Positions 8,784 through 16,268 of a stretch of DNA of 35,163 nucleotides are shown here, piece by piece. The DNA comes from Deltaproteobacteria bacterium (GTDB lineage: Bacteria; Desulfobacterota; GWC2-55-46; DRQE01): positions 1 through 35,163 of the forward strand of contig JACRCI010000012.1 in the NCBI GenBank assembly GCA_016219105.1, in the 5' to 3' direction. Below the pieces are notes generated by a model. It was given only the letters and a program-made list of their open reading frames with translations. It was not told the DNA's origin and ran no database searches. Each line of letters begins with the position of its first letter. Position 1 is the stretch's first letter. A program made the translations under genes and the position numbers.

Positions 8784-8800
8784 TAGGGGCAACCTCTGAT
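8774..8800 (+). repeat. 11-bp direct repeat at the epimerase 3' end
   Basis: CAACCTCTGAT occurs at 8774-8784 and again at 8790-8800, a 16-base period. The first copy contains the epimerase stop codon; the second runs into the proposed -35 box of the hldA promoter. It looks like a small local duplication. No function is evident. Confidence 0.6.
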
Positions 8801-8829
8801 TGATAGGCGGCCTCGGTTTATGTTATAGA
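8800..8829 (+). promoter_or_regulatory. Candidate sigma-70 promoter for the hldA operon
   Basis: TTGATA (8800-8805), an 18-base spacer, and TATAGA (8824-8829) preceded by TGt, an extended -10. The predicted start of transcription is near 8836, leaving about 34 bases of leader before the hldA ATG at 8870. This lies in the only sizeable gap between the polysaccharide cluster and the hldA-yicC-gmk genes. Confidence 0.4.
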
Positions 8830-8869
8830 AACGGATACGCGCTGCGCGCGGAAAAAGGACGGGAAGAGG

Positions 8870-9883
8870 ATGACAGGACTTTTAAGCGACAAAAAGGCGC
8901 GTTCCATAATAAGGGGTTTTAAAAAGGCGAGGGTCCTCGTCATAGGGGACATCATCATGGACCATTTCATATGGGGCGGCGTCACGCGCATATCCCCGGA
9001 GGCGCCGGTCCCCGTGGTGGACGTCACCGGGGAGACCATCCTCCTCGGCGGCGCGGCCAATGTCGTTAACAACATAATGCGCCTCGGCGGCCGCTCGTTC
9101 GTGGCCGGCGTGGTCGGCGCGGACTCCGACGGGCGGAGGCTCAGGGAGATGCTCAAGTCTGGCGGCGTCTCCACCGAGGGCGTGGTTGTGGATAGACTCC
9201 GCCCAACGACCATAAAAACGCGCGTCATAGCGCACCACCAGCAGGTCGTGAGGTTCGACCGCGAGAGAAAGGACCGCGTCGCCAAAAAGGTCTGCGGCAG
9301 GGTTTTAGACTACATCGAAAAGGCGTGGCCGGACGCCGACGCGGTCGTCGTATCGGACTACGCAAAGGGGATTGTAACCCCCGAGCTTATGGACGCGGTA
9401 AGGGAACTCGTTGCCCTCGATTGTAAGCCGGTTGTCGTTGACCCGAAGGTGGAGCATTTCGATTACTACAGGGGCATGACCGTCGCCACCCCTAATAACC
9501 ATGAGGCCGGCCTTGCCTCCGGCATAGAGATAAAGGATGCATCGAGCCTGAACAGGGCGGGCAGGGCGCTTATGAAAAGGATCGGGAGCAGGGCGCTCCT
9601 CATAACGAGGGGGGAGAGCGGGATGAGCCTCTTCGAGGAAGGCGGGCAAACCCATATACCGACCGTTGCCAGGGAGGTATACGACGTAAGCGGCGCCGGA
9701 GACACGGTCGTGGCCGTCATGGCGCTCAGCCTCGCCGCGGGCGCCGCGCTTAAAGAGGCTTCCGTGCTGGCAAACCTCGCCGCCGGCAGGGTCGTTGAAA
9801 AGCTCGGCACCGCCACGGTAAGCCCATTGGAGTTAAAGGAGGCGGTTTCCGCGTGGCTTGAGGCCGTGGAGGGGTCAAGATGA
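8870..9883 (+). CDS. hldA: D-glycero-beta-D-manno-heptose-7-phosphate kinase
   Basis: A 337-residue PfkB-family carbohydrate kinase of the RfaE domain I type. It makes heptose 1,7-bisphosphate in the ADP-heptose pathway for LPS inner core. Visible features are VIGDIIMDHFIWG near residue 24, GGAANV at residues 60-65, and the catalytic/anion-hole motif DVSGAGDT with D278 as base. The protein ends after the kinase domain. The cytidylyl/adenylyltransferase half found in bifunctional HldE is absent, so a separate HldC must be encoded elsewhere. The start ATG has a GAAGAGG-type ribosome site just upstream. It overlaps the following DUF4416 gene as ATGA, indicating coupling. The heptose link supports the WaaP-like assignment of the nearby kinase. 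Confidence 0.9.
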   Translation: MTGLLSDKKARSIIRGFKKARVLVIGDIIMDHFIWGGVTRISPEAPVPVVDVTGETILLGGAANVVNNIMRLGGRSFVAGVVGADSDGRRLREMLKSGGVSTEGVVVDRLRPTTIKTRVIAHHQQVVRFDRERKDRVAKKVCGRVLDYIEKAWPDADAVVVSDYAKGIVTPELMDAVRELVALDCKPVVVDPKVEHFDYYRGMTVATPNNHEAGLASGIEIKDASSLNRAGRALMKRIGSRALLITRGESGMSLFEEGGQTHIPTVAREVYDVSGAGDTVVAVMALSLAAGAALKEASVLANLAAGRVVEKLGTATVSPLELKEAVSAWLEAVEGSR

Positions 9884-10425
9884 GGGCTGATGAGCAAGGG
9901 CCGGCTCCTGCAAAGCTCTTCTCGAGCGTCATCTCCGGCGCCACGGATCTTATAGAGGCCGTCTCCGGGGAGCTTGAGAAAGAGTTCGGCCTGAGCGATT
10001 ACTCAAGCCCGCTCATGGATTTCGGCTACACCGATTACTATGAATCCGAGATGGGCGGGGCGTTGAAAAGGAGACTGCTTGCGTTTGAAAGGCTCGTATC
10101 CCCGGCGGAGTTGGCCGGGATAAAACTCTTTACCAACGGGGTCGAGGGGCGCTACCTCACCGGGGATGGAAGGCGGAAGGTCAACATAGACCCCGGTTAT
10201 CTCACGCTGTATAACCTCATCGTCGCCTCCTGCAAGAACTACTCCCACAGGGTCTATCTCGAAAAGGGAGTCTACGCCGAGGTAACGCTCATCTTCAGGG
10301 ACGGCGAATACAGGGCGCTTGATTGGACGTATCCGGACTATCGCGGGGATATGATGAGGGGCGTGTTCAGGGAGATACGGGGCCGCTACGCAATGGAGCT
10401 CGGGAGGGTTAAAAAAGGTGTGTAA
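9880..10425 (+). CDS. DUF4416 family protein
   Basis: A 181-residue cytosolic protein of unknown function, recognised as DUF4416. Conserved stretches are APAKLFSSVISGATDLIEA, the MDFGYTDYYESEMG segment, KLFTNGVEGRY, NIDPGYLTLYNLIVASCKNY, SHRVYLEKGVYAEVTLIF and the LDWTYPDYRG end. There is no signal peptide or membrane helix. The family is commonly found beside yicC and gmk in deltaproteobacteria-like genomes, as here, but no biochemical role is established to my knowledge. It overlaps hldA (ATGA) and the yicC GTG start (8 bases), so it is translationally embedded in this operon. The strong conservation of aromatic residues and the acidic/tyrosine-rich patch could indicate ligand binding; that is speculation. 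Confidence 0.85.
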   Translation: MRADEQGPAPAKLFSSVISGATDLIEAVSGELEKEFGLSDYSSPLMDFGYTDYYESEMGGALKRRLLAFERLVSPAELAGIKLFTNGVEGRYLTGDGRRKVNIDPGYLTLYNLIVASCKNYSHRVYLEKGVYAEVTLIFRDGEYRALDWTYPDYRGDMMRGVFREIRGRYAMELGRVKKGV

Positions 10426-11302
10426 CAGCATGACGGGCTACGGAGGCGCCGAGTTCACGTCCGGCAAGGACGCGGGGCCGGGCTATACAATCGAGGTTAA
10501 GTCCCTCAATCACCGCTATCTCGACATAAATATCCGCATGCCGGAGGGGTTCAATCCGATAGAGGCGCGGATAAGGGACTGCATAAAGAAGAATTTTTCG
10601 AGAGGGGCTTTTTCCGTCTATGTGAATTCGAAGGGCTGCGCGGCCGGGGAGTTGAGGTTGAACCTCCCGGTGGCCGCGGCGTATGTGAAGGCCGCCGGGG
10701 CGCTTAAAAAAAAGCTCCATGTCAAAGGGGACGTGGATGCCGCGGAACTCTTGAGGCTCAAAGACGTCTTTGCTTTCTCGGGCGGCGGCGGAATTGACGT
10801 TGAAAAGGACTGGAAAGGCCTCGCCGCGGCGCTTAAAAAGGCGCTCCTCGGGGTTTCCTCCATGAGGAAAAAGGAAGGCTCATCGCTCAAGAAAGACGTC
10901 GAGGAAAAACTTGAAGGCATAGAGCGGCTCCTCGCCAATATCGAGAGGCGCGTCCCCGGGGTGGTTGGGCTCTACAGGGAGAGGCTCAGGCAGGAAATCC
11001 GCACGCTCCTCGAGGGGCACGACGTCGAGGAATCAAGGATTCTCACGGAGGCCGCGATCTTCGCGGACAGGACGAACGTAAGCGAGGAGATATCAAGGTT
11101 TAAAAGCCACCTCTCGGAGTTCCGCCGCTATCTGGGGCTTAAAGAGCCGATCGGCAGAAGGCTCGATTTCCTTTGTCAGGAGATACTGAGGGAGGCCAAC
11201 ACCATGGGCTCGAAATCGCCGGATACCGGCATAACGCAGGCCGTTGTAGAGATAAAAGGGGAGATTGAGAAGGTGAGGGAGCAGGTGCAGAACATAGAGT
11301 AG
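10418..11302 (+). CDS. yicC: YicC-family endoribonuclease
   Basis: A 294-residue member of the YicC/YloC family. The N-terminal signature SMTGYGGAEF begins at residue 4, followed by VKSLNHRYLDINIRMPEG. The C-terminal DUF1732 region ends with GSKSPDTGITQAVVEIKGEI and KVREQVQNIE, as in family members. YicC proteins are Mg/Mn-dependent endoribonucleases that affect small-RNA turnover and stationary-phase survival. The GTG start overlaps DUF4416; the ATG at 10430 (MTGYG) is an alternative. The usual neighbour gmk follows after 10 bases. The small remA/DUF370 gene often found between the two is missing here. Confidence 0.93.
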   Translation: MCNSMTGYGGAEFTSGKDAGPGYTIEVKSLNHRYLDINIRMPEGFNPIEARIRDCIKKNFSRGAFSVYVNSKGCAAGELRLNLPVAAAYVKAAGALKKKLHVKGDVDAAELLRLKDVFAFSGGGGIDVEKDWKGLAAALKKALLGVSSMRKKEGSSLKKDVEEKLEGIERLLANIERRVPGVVGLYRERLRQEIRTLLEGHDVEESRILTEAAIFADRTNVSEEISRFKSHLSEFRRYLGLKEPIGRRLDFLCQEILREANTMGSKSPDTGITQAVVEIKGEIEKVREQVQNIE

Positions 11303-11312
11303 GGGACGGAAG

Positions 11313-11933
11313 TTGAAGGACATGGGCAAAAAAACGGGAAAACTATTCATAGTCTCCGGGCCGTCGGGCGCGGGAAAAAGCACGTTGTCCAAAAGGGTCA
11401 TTGGTTTTTTCGGCGACCTCGGCTTTTCGGTCTCATACACGACAAGGCCGCCGAGGCCCAATGAGACCGACGGCGTGGACTACAGGTTCGTGGACGAAGG
11501 ACGGTTTGACGGGATGGCGGAAAAGGGAGAATTCGTCGAGTATGCCGTGGTGCACGGCAGGAAATACGGGACGAACTGGAAGGACCTGAAGCGGATGCTC
11601 GATAGAGGCTCGGACGTGCTCCTCGACATAGACGTCCAGGGGGCCGAACAGATGTCGGAAAAGGTAAAGGGAGGGGTTTCAATATTCGTGCTCCCGCCCT
11701 CGATTGAGGCCTGCGCGAAGAGGCTCAACCTGAGGGGGGATATAGCCCCCTCCGAGATGGAAAAAAGGCTCGCCGCGGCCATGGATGAGATAAAAAGGGC
11801 GGCCTCGTACGATTATATAATAATAAACGACGACCTCGACGGCTCTTTCGAAAGACTCAAGGCGATAATAACGGCGGAGAGGTCTAAAAAAGACGTTGTG
11901 ATGGGCAGGGTGAAGGAACTCTTTACGCTGTAA
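11313..11933 (+). CDS. gmk: Guanylate kinase
   Basis: A 206-residue guanylate kinase that converts GMP plus ATP to GDP plus ADP, an essential nucleotide step. The P-loop is VSGPSGAGKST (residues 14-24), the GMP-binding segment is SYTTRPPRPNETDGVDY, followed by FVEYAVVHGRKYGT and LLDIDVQGAEQ. Length and motif order match the family. The TTG at 11313 has an AGGGG about 7 bases upstream; an ATG three codons later (11322) is nearly as plausible and does not alter the P-loop. It is usually followed directly by rpoZ; here a palindromic element and a DUF4412-like gene separate them. Confidence 0.95.
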   Translation: MKDMGKKTGKLFIVSGPSGAGKSTLSKRVIGFFGDLGFSVSYTTRPPRPNETDGVDYRFVDEGRFDGMAEKGEFVEYAVVHGRKYGTNWKDLKRMLDRGSDVLLDIDVQGAEQMSEKVKGGVSIFVLPPSIEACAKRLNLRGDIAPSEMEKRLAAAMDEIKRAASYDYIIINDDLDGSFERLKAIITAERSKKDVVMGRVKELFTL

Positions 11934-11957
11934 GGTTTTTCTGCTACACTGTTTCAG

Positions 11958-12099
11958 GGAAGGTCTGATTAATTCCCAAACCTGTCATTGCGAGCGCAGC
12001 GAAGCAATCTCGTCCTACAGGCAAATCAGCGAGTTACGAGATTGCTTCGTAGCAAAGGCGCTCCTCGCAATGACAAAAAGAGAATTAATCAGAGTTTCC
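11958..12099. repeat. 142-bp nested palindromic (MITE/REP-like) element
   Basis: Three nested inverted repeats define the element. Outer arms are 11958-11975 and 12082-12099 (16 of 18 match; core TCTGATTAATTC / GAATTAATCAGA is perfect). Middle arms are GTCATTGCGAG (11984-11994) and CTCGCAATGAC (12064-12074). Inner arms are GAAGCAATCTCGT (12001-12013) and ACGAGATTGCTTC (12036-12048). The whole could fold into one long hairpin. Dispersed repeats with TCATTGCGAG...GCAATCTC are known from many unrelated bacterial genomes and look like non-autonomous elements; that match is from memory. The element fills most of the gap between gmk and the DUF4412-like gene and contains no convincing gene. Confidence 0.85.
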
Positions 12100-12143
12100 T
12101 TAGGAAAATGACCGGCAAGGCCGATTTGCTGGAAGGACGGGAT

Positions 12144-12797
12144 ATGGAAGCCTTGACTGAACTCTATTTCCGCGCATGTTCCATCAGGCGGCTGCGGCTG
12201 ACGGCATCTGCCGCGCTTACGGCAACGGTCGTCGTTATTTTATTCTGCGGCGCCGCGTTTGCCGTGGATTTTTCCGCCGACATGGTGTCAACCACAAAAA
12301 AGCAAGGGGTTTTCAGGGGGAAGATAGCGGTCGCCGGAGAGAAGGCCCGGATGGAGGCCGAGGGGGCGATAAGCATAACGAGGATGGACAAAAAGGTCGT
12401 CTGGGTGCTCATGCCGGCTGAAAAGATGTATATGGAGCAGCCCCTGAGGCCCGAAAACGTCGTCCCTTCCGGCGAAGACAAGATGCAGGGCGAGGTGGAA
12501 AGGAAATCCCTCGGCACCGAGACGGTAGAGGGCGAGGCGGCCAGGAAATACCGGGTGACCTACAAGGCTGGCGGGAAAAAGGAGGAGGTGTTTCTCTGGG
12601 CGGCGGTCCGCCACGGGCTTCCGCTCAAGATAGCGGCAATTGACGGAAGCTGGGTTGTGGAATATAAAAATATCAAGACCGGACAACAGCCGGATAAGCT
12701 CTTCGAGATACCGGCCGGGTACAAGAAGTTCTCCTTCAGCATGCCGTCAATGCCGGGCATGGGCGGACGGGGCGAAGGCGGAAGAGACGAGGAGTGA
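12144..12797 (+). CDS. Exported DUF4412-like protein
   Basis: A 217-residue probable periplasmic protein. A basic region (SIRRLRL) is followed by a hydrophobic stretch (ASAALTATVVVILFCGAAFA) with an AFA-type signal peptidase site before VDFSADM. The mature part resembles DUF4412: it contains the segments STTKKQGVFRGKIAVAG, VWVLMPAEKMYMEQ and EAARKYRVTYK, a beta-rich fold related to LolA/LolB-like proteins. The C-terminus is Gly/Met/Pro rich. I chose the ATG at 12144 because GGAAGGA lies 6 bases upstream. The open frame extends upstream into the palindromic element, which is unlikely to be coding; ATG 12108 is an alternative. It sits between gmk and rpoZ, an unusual place. Function is unknown. 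Confidence 0.7.
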   Translation: MEALTELYFRACSIRRLRLTASAALTATVVVILFCGAAFAVDFSADMVSTTKKQGVFRGKIAVAGEKARMEAEGAISITRMDKKVVWVLMPAEKMYMEQPLRPENVVPSGEDKMQGEVERKSLGTETVEGEAARKYRVTYKAGGKKEEVFLWAAVRHGLPLKIAAIDGSWVVEYKNIKTGQQPDKLFEIPAGYKKFSFSMPSMPGMGGRGEGGRDEE

Positions 12798-12812
12798 CCC
12801 ACTGCTAAACTG

Positions 12813-12841
12813 TTGAAACCGTCGTGGATACGTGTTATCCT
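12813..12841 (+). promoter_or_regulatory. Candidate sigma-70 promoter for rpoZ
   Basis: TTGAAA (12813-12818), a 17-base spacer and TATCCT (12836-12841) preceded by TGt, giving an extended -10. The predicted start of transcription is near 12848, about 19 bases before the rpoZ ATG, with a GGAGG ribosome site at 12855-12859. Confidence 0.5.
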
Positions 12842-12866
12842 GCATATTACGCTTGGAGGTGCTATC

Positions 12867-13076
12867 ATGGCAAGGATTACCATAGAGGATTGTCTCAAAA
12901 AGATGCCGAGCAGGTTTGCGCTCGTGCACATAGCGGCCCAGAGGGCGAGGCAGCTCATCAAGGGCGCCCCCCGGCTCGTCGAGTCTGAGAACAGGGCTGT
13001 TGTGACGGCCTTGAGGGAGATAGCCGCGGGCAAGGTTTTTGTGGAGGGCGAGACAAAAGAAGGTTCCGAAAACTGA
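12867..13076 (+). CDS. rpoZ: RNA polymerase omega subunit
   Basis: A 69-residue omega subunit, which helps fold and assemble the beta' subunit of RNA polymerase. The N-terminus [20 protein letters not shown] is typical, followed by the conserved [11 protein letters not shown] helix and the [17 protein letters not shown] segment. I chose the ATG at 12867 because GGAGG lies 7 bases upstream and the protein then begins exactly as the family does; the frame is open further 5' to 12813 but that stretch holds the promoter. A strong intrinsic terminator follows at 13130. Confidence 0.96.
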   Translation: MARITIEDCLKKMPSRFALVHIAAQRARQLIKGAPRLVESENRAVVTALREIAAGKVFVEGETKEGSEN

Positions 13077-13129
13077 CCGGATTTTTTCATTTTTCTGTTT
13101 TTTTCGGCCCTATACCGCATGCCACATGC

Positions 13130-13174
13130 CCCATGCCATTGATATCGCAAGATATCAATGGCATGGGTTTTTTT
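13130..13174 (+). terminator. Strong rho-independent terminator after rpoZ
   Basis: A perfect 17-bp stem (13130-13146 with 13151-13167) closed by a GCAA tetraloop and followed by seven T residues (13168-13174). On the opposite strand no T-run follows the stem, so it should act on the rpoZ transcript and not on the convergent peptide-transporter operon. Confidence 0.92.
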
Positions 13175-13204
13175 GTCCCGCCCCTCAATGACGCCCCGGC
13201 CGGG

Positions 13205-15058
13205 TCAAACCGTCTCTATCCTCGGCACGGCGGAAAGCAGCTTTACGGTGTAAGGGTCTTTAGGGGATGAGAATATCTCCTCGACCGTGCCGCGCTCGAC
13301 TATCTTCCCGCCATACATGACCGCCACCTCGTCCGCTATGTACTCGACTCTGCTCAGGTCGTGCGTTATGAAAAGGAACGACAGCCCGAAATCCCTCTGT
13401 ATGGATTTAAGGAGGTTCAGTATCTGAGCCTGGACCGAAACGTCCAGCGCGCTTGTGGCCTCGTCGCAGACTATGAACCGCGGGTCAACCACGAGCACGC
13501 GCGCTATCCCTATCCTCTGGCGCTGCCCTCCTGAGAACTCGTGCGGATAGCGGCGCATCATGTCCGGGGTAAGCCCGACCATATCGAGTATCCGGGATAG
13601 CTTCTCTCTCCTTGCTTTTCCGTCCATCTCAGGCCTCAAGCTCTTGAGGCCTTCTTCTATTATCTCCCCGACCATGAGGCGCGGGTTGAGCGAGGAGTAC
13701 GGGTCCTGGAATATTATCTGCATAAGCGACCGGTAGGGCTTTATGCCGCGCGGGGTCATCCCGGTGACCTCTTTTCCGTCAAAGACCACCGTACCTCCGG
13801 TGGGCTTCAAGAGCTGTATCATGGCCTTGCCCGCCGTGGTCTTGCCGCATCCGCTCTCGCCAACGAGCGCGAGGGTGGAGCCTTTCTTGATGGTCAACGA
13901 TATTCCGTCAACGGCCTTTAAGTAACCGGAGGTTTTTTTAAAAACCCCTTTTTTGACGGGGTAGTAATATTTAAGGTCCTGTACTTCGAGGATGGTCGTC
14001 CTTTTTTCATGCGGCACATTAACGGGCGCGGGGCGCGCGGACTCAAGCGCCAACAGGGGTCTTGAAAGGGGCTTATTCATGAACTCCGGGTCATAGAGGT
14101 GGCAGGCGGCCGCGTGGCCATTTTCTTTCTCTGAAAGCGCGGGCTCGATTGTCCCGCACCCTTCCATCTCGCGGTGGCACCTCCCCGAAAACCTGCATCC
14201 CTCCGGGAATTCCGTGGGAGGCGGGACGGTTCCAGGGATAGTGTCGAGCATCCTGCCGCGCTTTTCCATGCCCGGGACGCAGCGCAGGAGCTTGAGCGTA
14301 TACGGGTGCATGGGGTTGCGGAAAAGCGTCTTTACGCCGGCCATCTCGACTATCTTTCCGCCGTACATGACCCCGACGTTTTCGGCGTTACGGTATACCA
14401 CCGCGAGGTTGTGGGTTATAAGGAGGACCGCGGTCGAGATCTCCCTTTGAAGCTCTTTTATGAGGTTCAGTATCTCGGCCTGTATGGTCACGTCAAGGGC
14501 AGTGGTGGGTTCGTCGGCTATGAGGAGGTCCGGCCTGCAGGACAGCGCTATGGCTATCATGACCCTCTGCCTCATGCCGCCCGAGAGCCTGTGAGGGTAT
14601 TCGTGGAACATCCTTCCCGGCTCCGGCAGCCGCACCTTTTCAAGCATATCAACGGCTTTTGCCCTGGCCTCGGAAGACGATTTTCCCTGGTGGAGTTTTA
14701 TCGCCTCGGTTATCTGGCTGCCGATGGTTAATACGGGGTTAAGCGAGGTCATGGGCTCCTGGAATATCATGGATATCTTGTTCCCCCGGATTTTTCTCTT
14801 TTCCCGTTCGCCCAGGGGGATTATGTCGCGTCCGTTAAGGAGGACCTCGCCTCCGGCTATAAAGCCCTGGGGCCGCGGGATGAGCTGGATTATAGAGAGG
14901 GCCGTCACGGACTTGCCGCAGCCGCTCTCTCCGACGAGCGCGAGCGTCCGGCCCCTTTCGATGGAGAAGGACACGTTGTCCACGGCCCTGCCCAGGCCCT
15001 CGGGGGTATTGAAATATGTCTTGAGGTTTTTTACCTCTACCACCGGCGTCATCGTCAT
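13205..15058 (-). CDS. Fused dual-ATPase subunit of a peptide ABC importer (YejF/DppDF-like)
   Basis: A 617-residue protein with two complete ABC ATPase domains. Domain 1 has Walker A GESGCGKS (residues 43-50), signature LSGGM (158-162) and Walker B LLIADEP (178-184). Domain 2 has Walker A GESGCGKT (400-407), signature FSGGQ (508-512) and Walker B FIVCDEA (528-534). After domain 1 lies the oligopeptide-transporter C-terminal extension with four cysteines, C288-x5-C294-x6-C301-x17-C319; such clusters have been linked to an iron-sulfur centre in some Dpp/Opp ATPases. The fusion resembles YejF. It energises the two permeases encoded just upstream on the same strand (3-base gap). It is the last gene of the four-gene operon. 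Substrate is inferred as peptides. Confidence 0.93.
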   Translation of the reverse strand: MTMTPVVEVKNLKTYFNTPEGLGRAVDNVSFSIERGRTLALVGESGCGKSVTALSIIQLIPRPQGFIAGGEVLLNGRDIIPLGEREKRKIRGNKISMIFQEPMTSLNPVLTIGSQITEAIKLHQGKSSSEARAKAVDMLEKVRLPEPGRMFHEYPHRLSGGMRQRVMIAIALSCRPDLLIADEPTTALDVTIQAEILNLIKELQREISTAVLLITHNLAVVYRNAENVGVMYGGKIVEMAGVKTLFRNPMHPYTLKLLRCVPGMEKRGRMLDTIPGTVPPPTEFPEGCRFSGRCHREMEGCGTIEPALSEKENGHAAACHLYDPEFMNKPLSRPLLALESARPAPVNVPHEKRTTILEVQDLKYYYPVKKGVFKKTSGYLKAVDGISLTIKKGSTLALVGESGCGKTTAGKAMIQLLKPTGGTVVFDGKEVTGMTPRGIKPYRSLMQIIFQDPYSSLNPRLMVGEIIEEGLKSLRPEMDGKARREKLSRILDMVGLTPDMMRRYPHEFSGGQRQRIGIARVLVVDPRFIVCDEATSALDVSVQAQILNLLKSIQRDFGLSFLFITHDLSRVEYIADEVAVMYGGKIVERGTVEEIFSSPKDPYTVKLLSAVPRIETV

Positions 15059-15061
15059 GGC

Positions 15062-16264
15062 TCAGCGCCTCCCCATCCTCAGGCGCGGGTCGAGGGCGTC
15101 CCTCACCGCGTCTCCGAATATGTTCGCCGGGAGCACAAGGGCGAACATGAACGCGAACGCGGAGGCGAGGTTCCACCACACGGCCGGCTCCCTGGAGAGC
15201 TCAAGCCGGGCCGTGTTTATCATGTTCCCCCAGCTTCCCATCTGGGGGCTTACCCCGATACCTATGTAGCTTAAAACGGCCTCGGCGAGCACAAGCCCGC
15301 TGAACTGCAGCACCAGCGTTATGAGCACCAGGTGCATCACGTTCGGCACGATGTGGCGGGCGATTATCCGCGGCCTGGATACCCCGAAGGCCTTCGCGGC
15401 CTGCACGTATTCAAGCTCCCTCAGTTTGAGCGTTTCTCCCCTTATGATCCTGCAGAGGTCCGTCCACGAGGTTATCCCCATTATCACGCACAGCCAGAAG
15501 AGCCTGTCCCCCGGCACGAAAAACCCCCACAGGAGGTTCCTTTCGGTCACAAGCCCCCCCTCGTAGCCCCCGCCGCCGAATATGAGCATGAACGCCACTA
15601 TCAGGAGCACCCCGGGTATGCTCGATAGGGTCGTGTATACGTATTGGATTACGTCGTCCGTAACCCCGCCGAAATATCCGGCCATCACGCCGAAGAGTAT
15701 GGCGAACGGTATTATGATGACCGTCGTGCCGGTGCCTATGACGACCCCGGTGCGTATGCCCTTCAAGGAGGCGAAAAGGACGTCGCCTCCGACCTTGTCG
15801 GTGCCGAGTAAGTGGGTCCCCGGGTATTTAAGGGGCGGGTAGTCCCTTATGACCTGCAAGCCGGCCCCGACGGCCTTGCCGTCCTGAGGCTCCATCGTCT
15901 CTTTCACGAAGAGGCGTCTTGCGAGCGGCGCGGAGAAGGTCTTTTCCGTCTTTTCCTTTACGCCGGAAAGGGCCCTGTCGAGGAGGCTCAGGGGTTCGGC
16001 GCTGAAGATTTTTTCGCCTTCCGCGGTGCGCGCCATTTTTCCGTCTTCGGCAACGACCGGGTCCCTCCAGCGTATGCTGTCCATAAGGGCAACTCCGCCG
16101 TAAGCGAGCAGTACGAGCATGGAGGCGACCGCGAGGCGGTCTTTCCGTATGTGCCGCCACACCTGCTTCAGATACCCATCGCCCCTGCCCGCGGAAAAGG
16201 CGAGGAAGACCGTGGCGAGGAAGACGGCGTATATTATGAGGTCCGTGGCGAGGATTACCGGCAT
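15062..16264 (-). CDS. Peptide ABC importer permease (DppC/YejE-like)
   Basis: A 400-residue inner-membrane permease. An N-terminal hydrophobic segment (IIYAVFLATVFLAFSAG) precedes the OppC-type N-terminal helix (RLAVASMLVLLAYGGVAL). A long soluble stretch follows, about residues 68-150, bearing the PGTHLLGTDKVGGDVLFASL motif of DppC/YejE proteins. The BPD_transp_1 core follows, including the EAA-like loop REL EYVQAAKAFG. The C-terminus ends NIFGDAVRDALDPRLRMG, typical for the family. At 400 residues it is longer than common DppC (about 300), mainly from the extra N-terminal helix and the soluble insertion. It pairs with the permease at 16269-17249, from which it is separated by 4 bases. Confidence 0.9.
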   Translation of the reverse strand: MPVILATDLIIYAVFLATVFLAFSAGRGDGYLKQVWRHIRKDRLAVASMLVLLAYGGVALMDSIRWRDPVVAEDGKMARTAEGEKIFSAEPLSLLDRALSGVKEKTEKTFSAPLARRLFVKETMEPQDGKAVGAGLQVIRDYPPLKYPGTHLLGTDKVGGDVLFASLKGIRTGVVIGTGTTVIIIPFAILFGVMAGYFGGVTDDVIQYVYTTLSSIPGVLLIVAFMLIFGGGGYEGGLVTERNLLWGFFVPGDRLFWLCVIMGITSWTDLCRIIRGETLKLRELEYVQAAKAFGVSRPRIIARHIVPNVMHLVLITLVLQFSGLVLAEAVLSYIGIGVSPQMGSWGNMINTARLELSREPAVWWNLASAFAFMFALVLPANIFGDAVRDALDPRLRMGRR

Positions 16265-16268
16265 CGCG

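Noticed and set aside
12813-12866. N-terminal extension of rpoZ
   Set aside because: Contains the promoter and ribosome site; the omega N-terminus begins at 12867.
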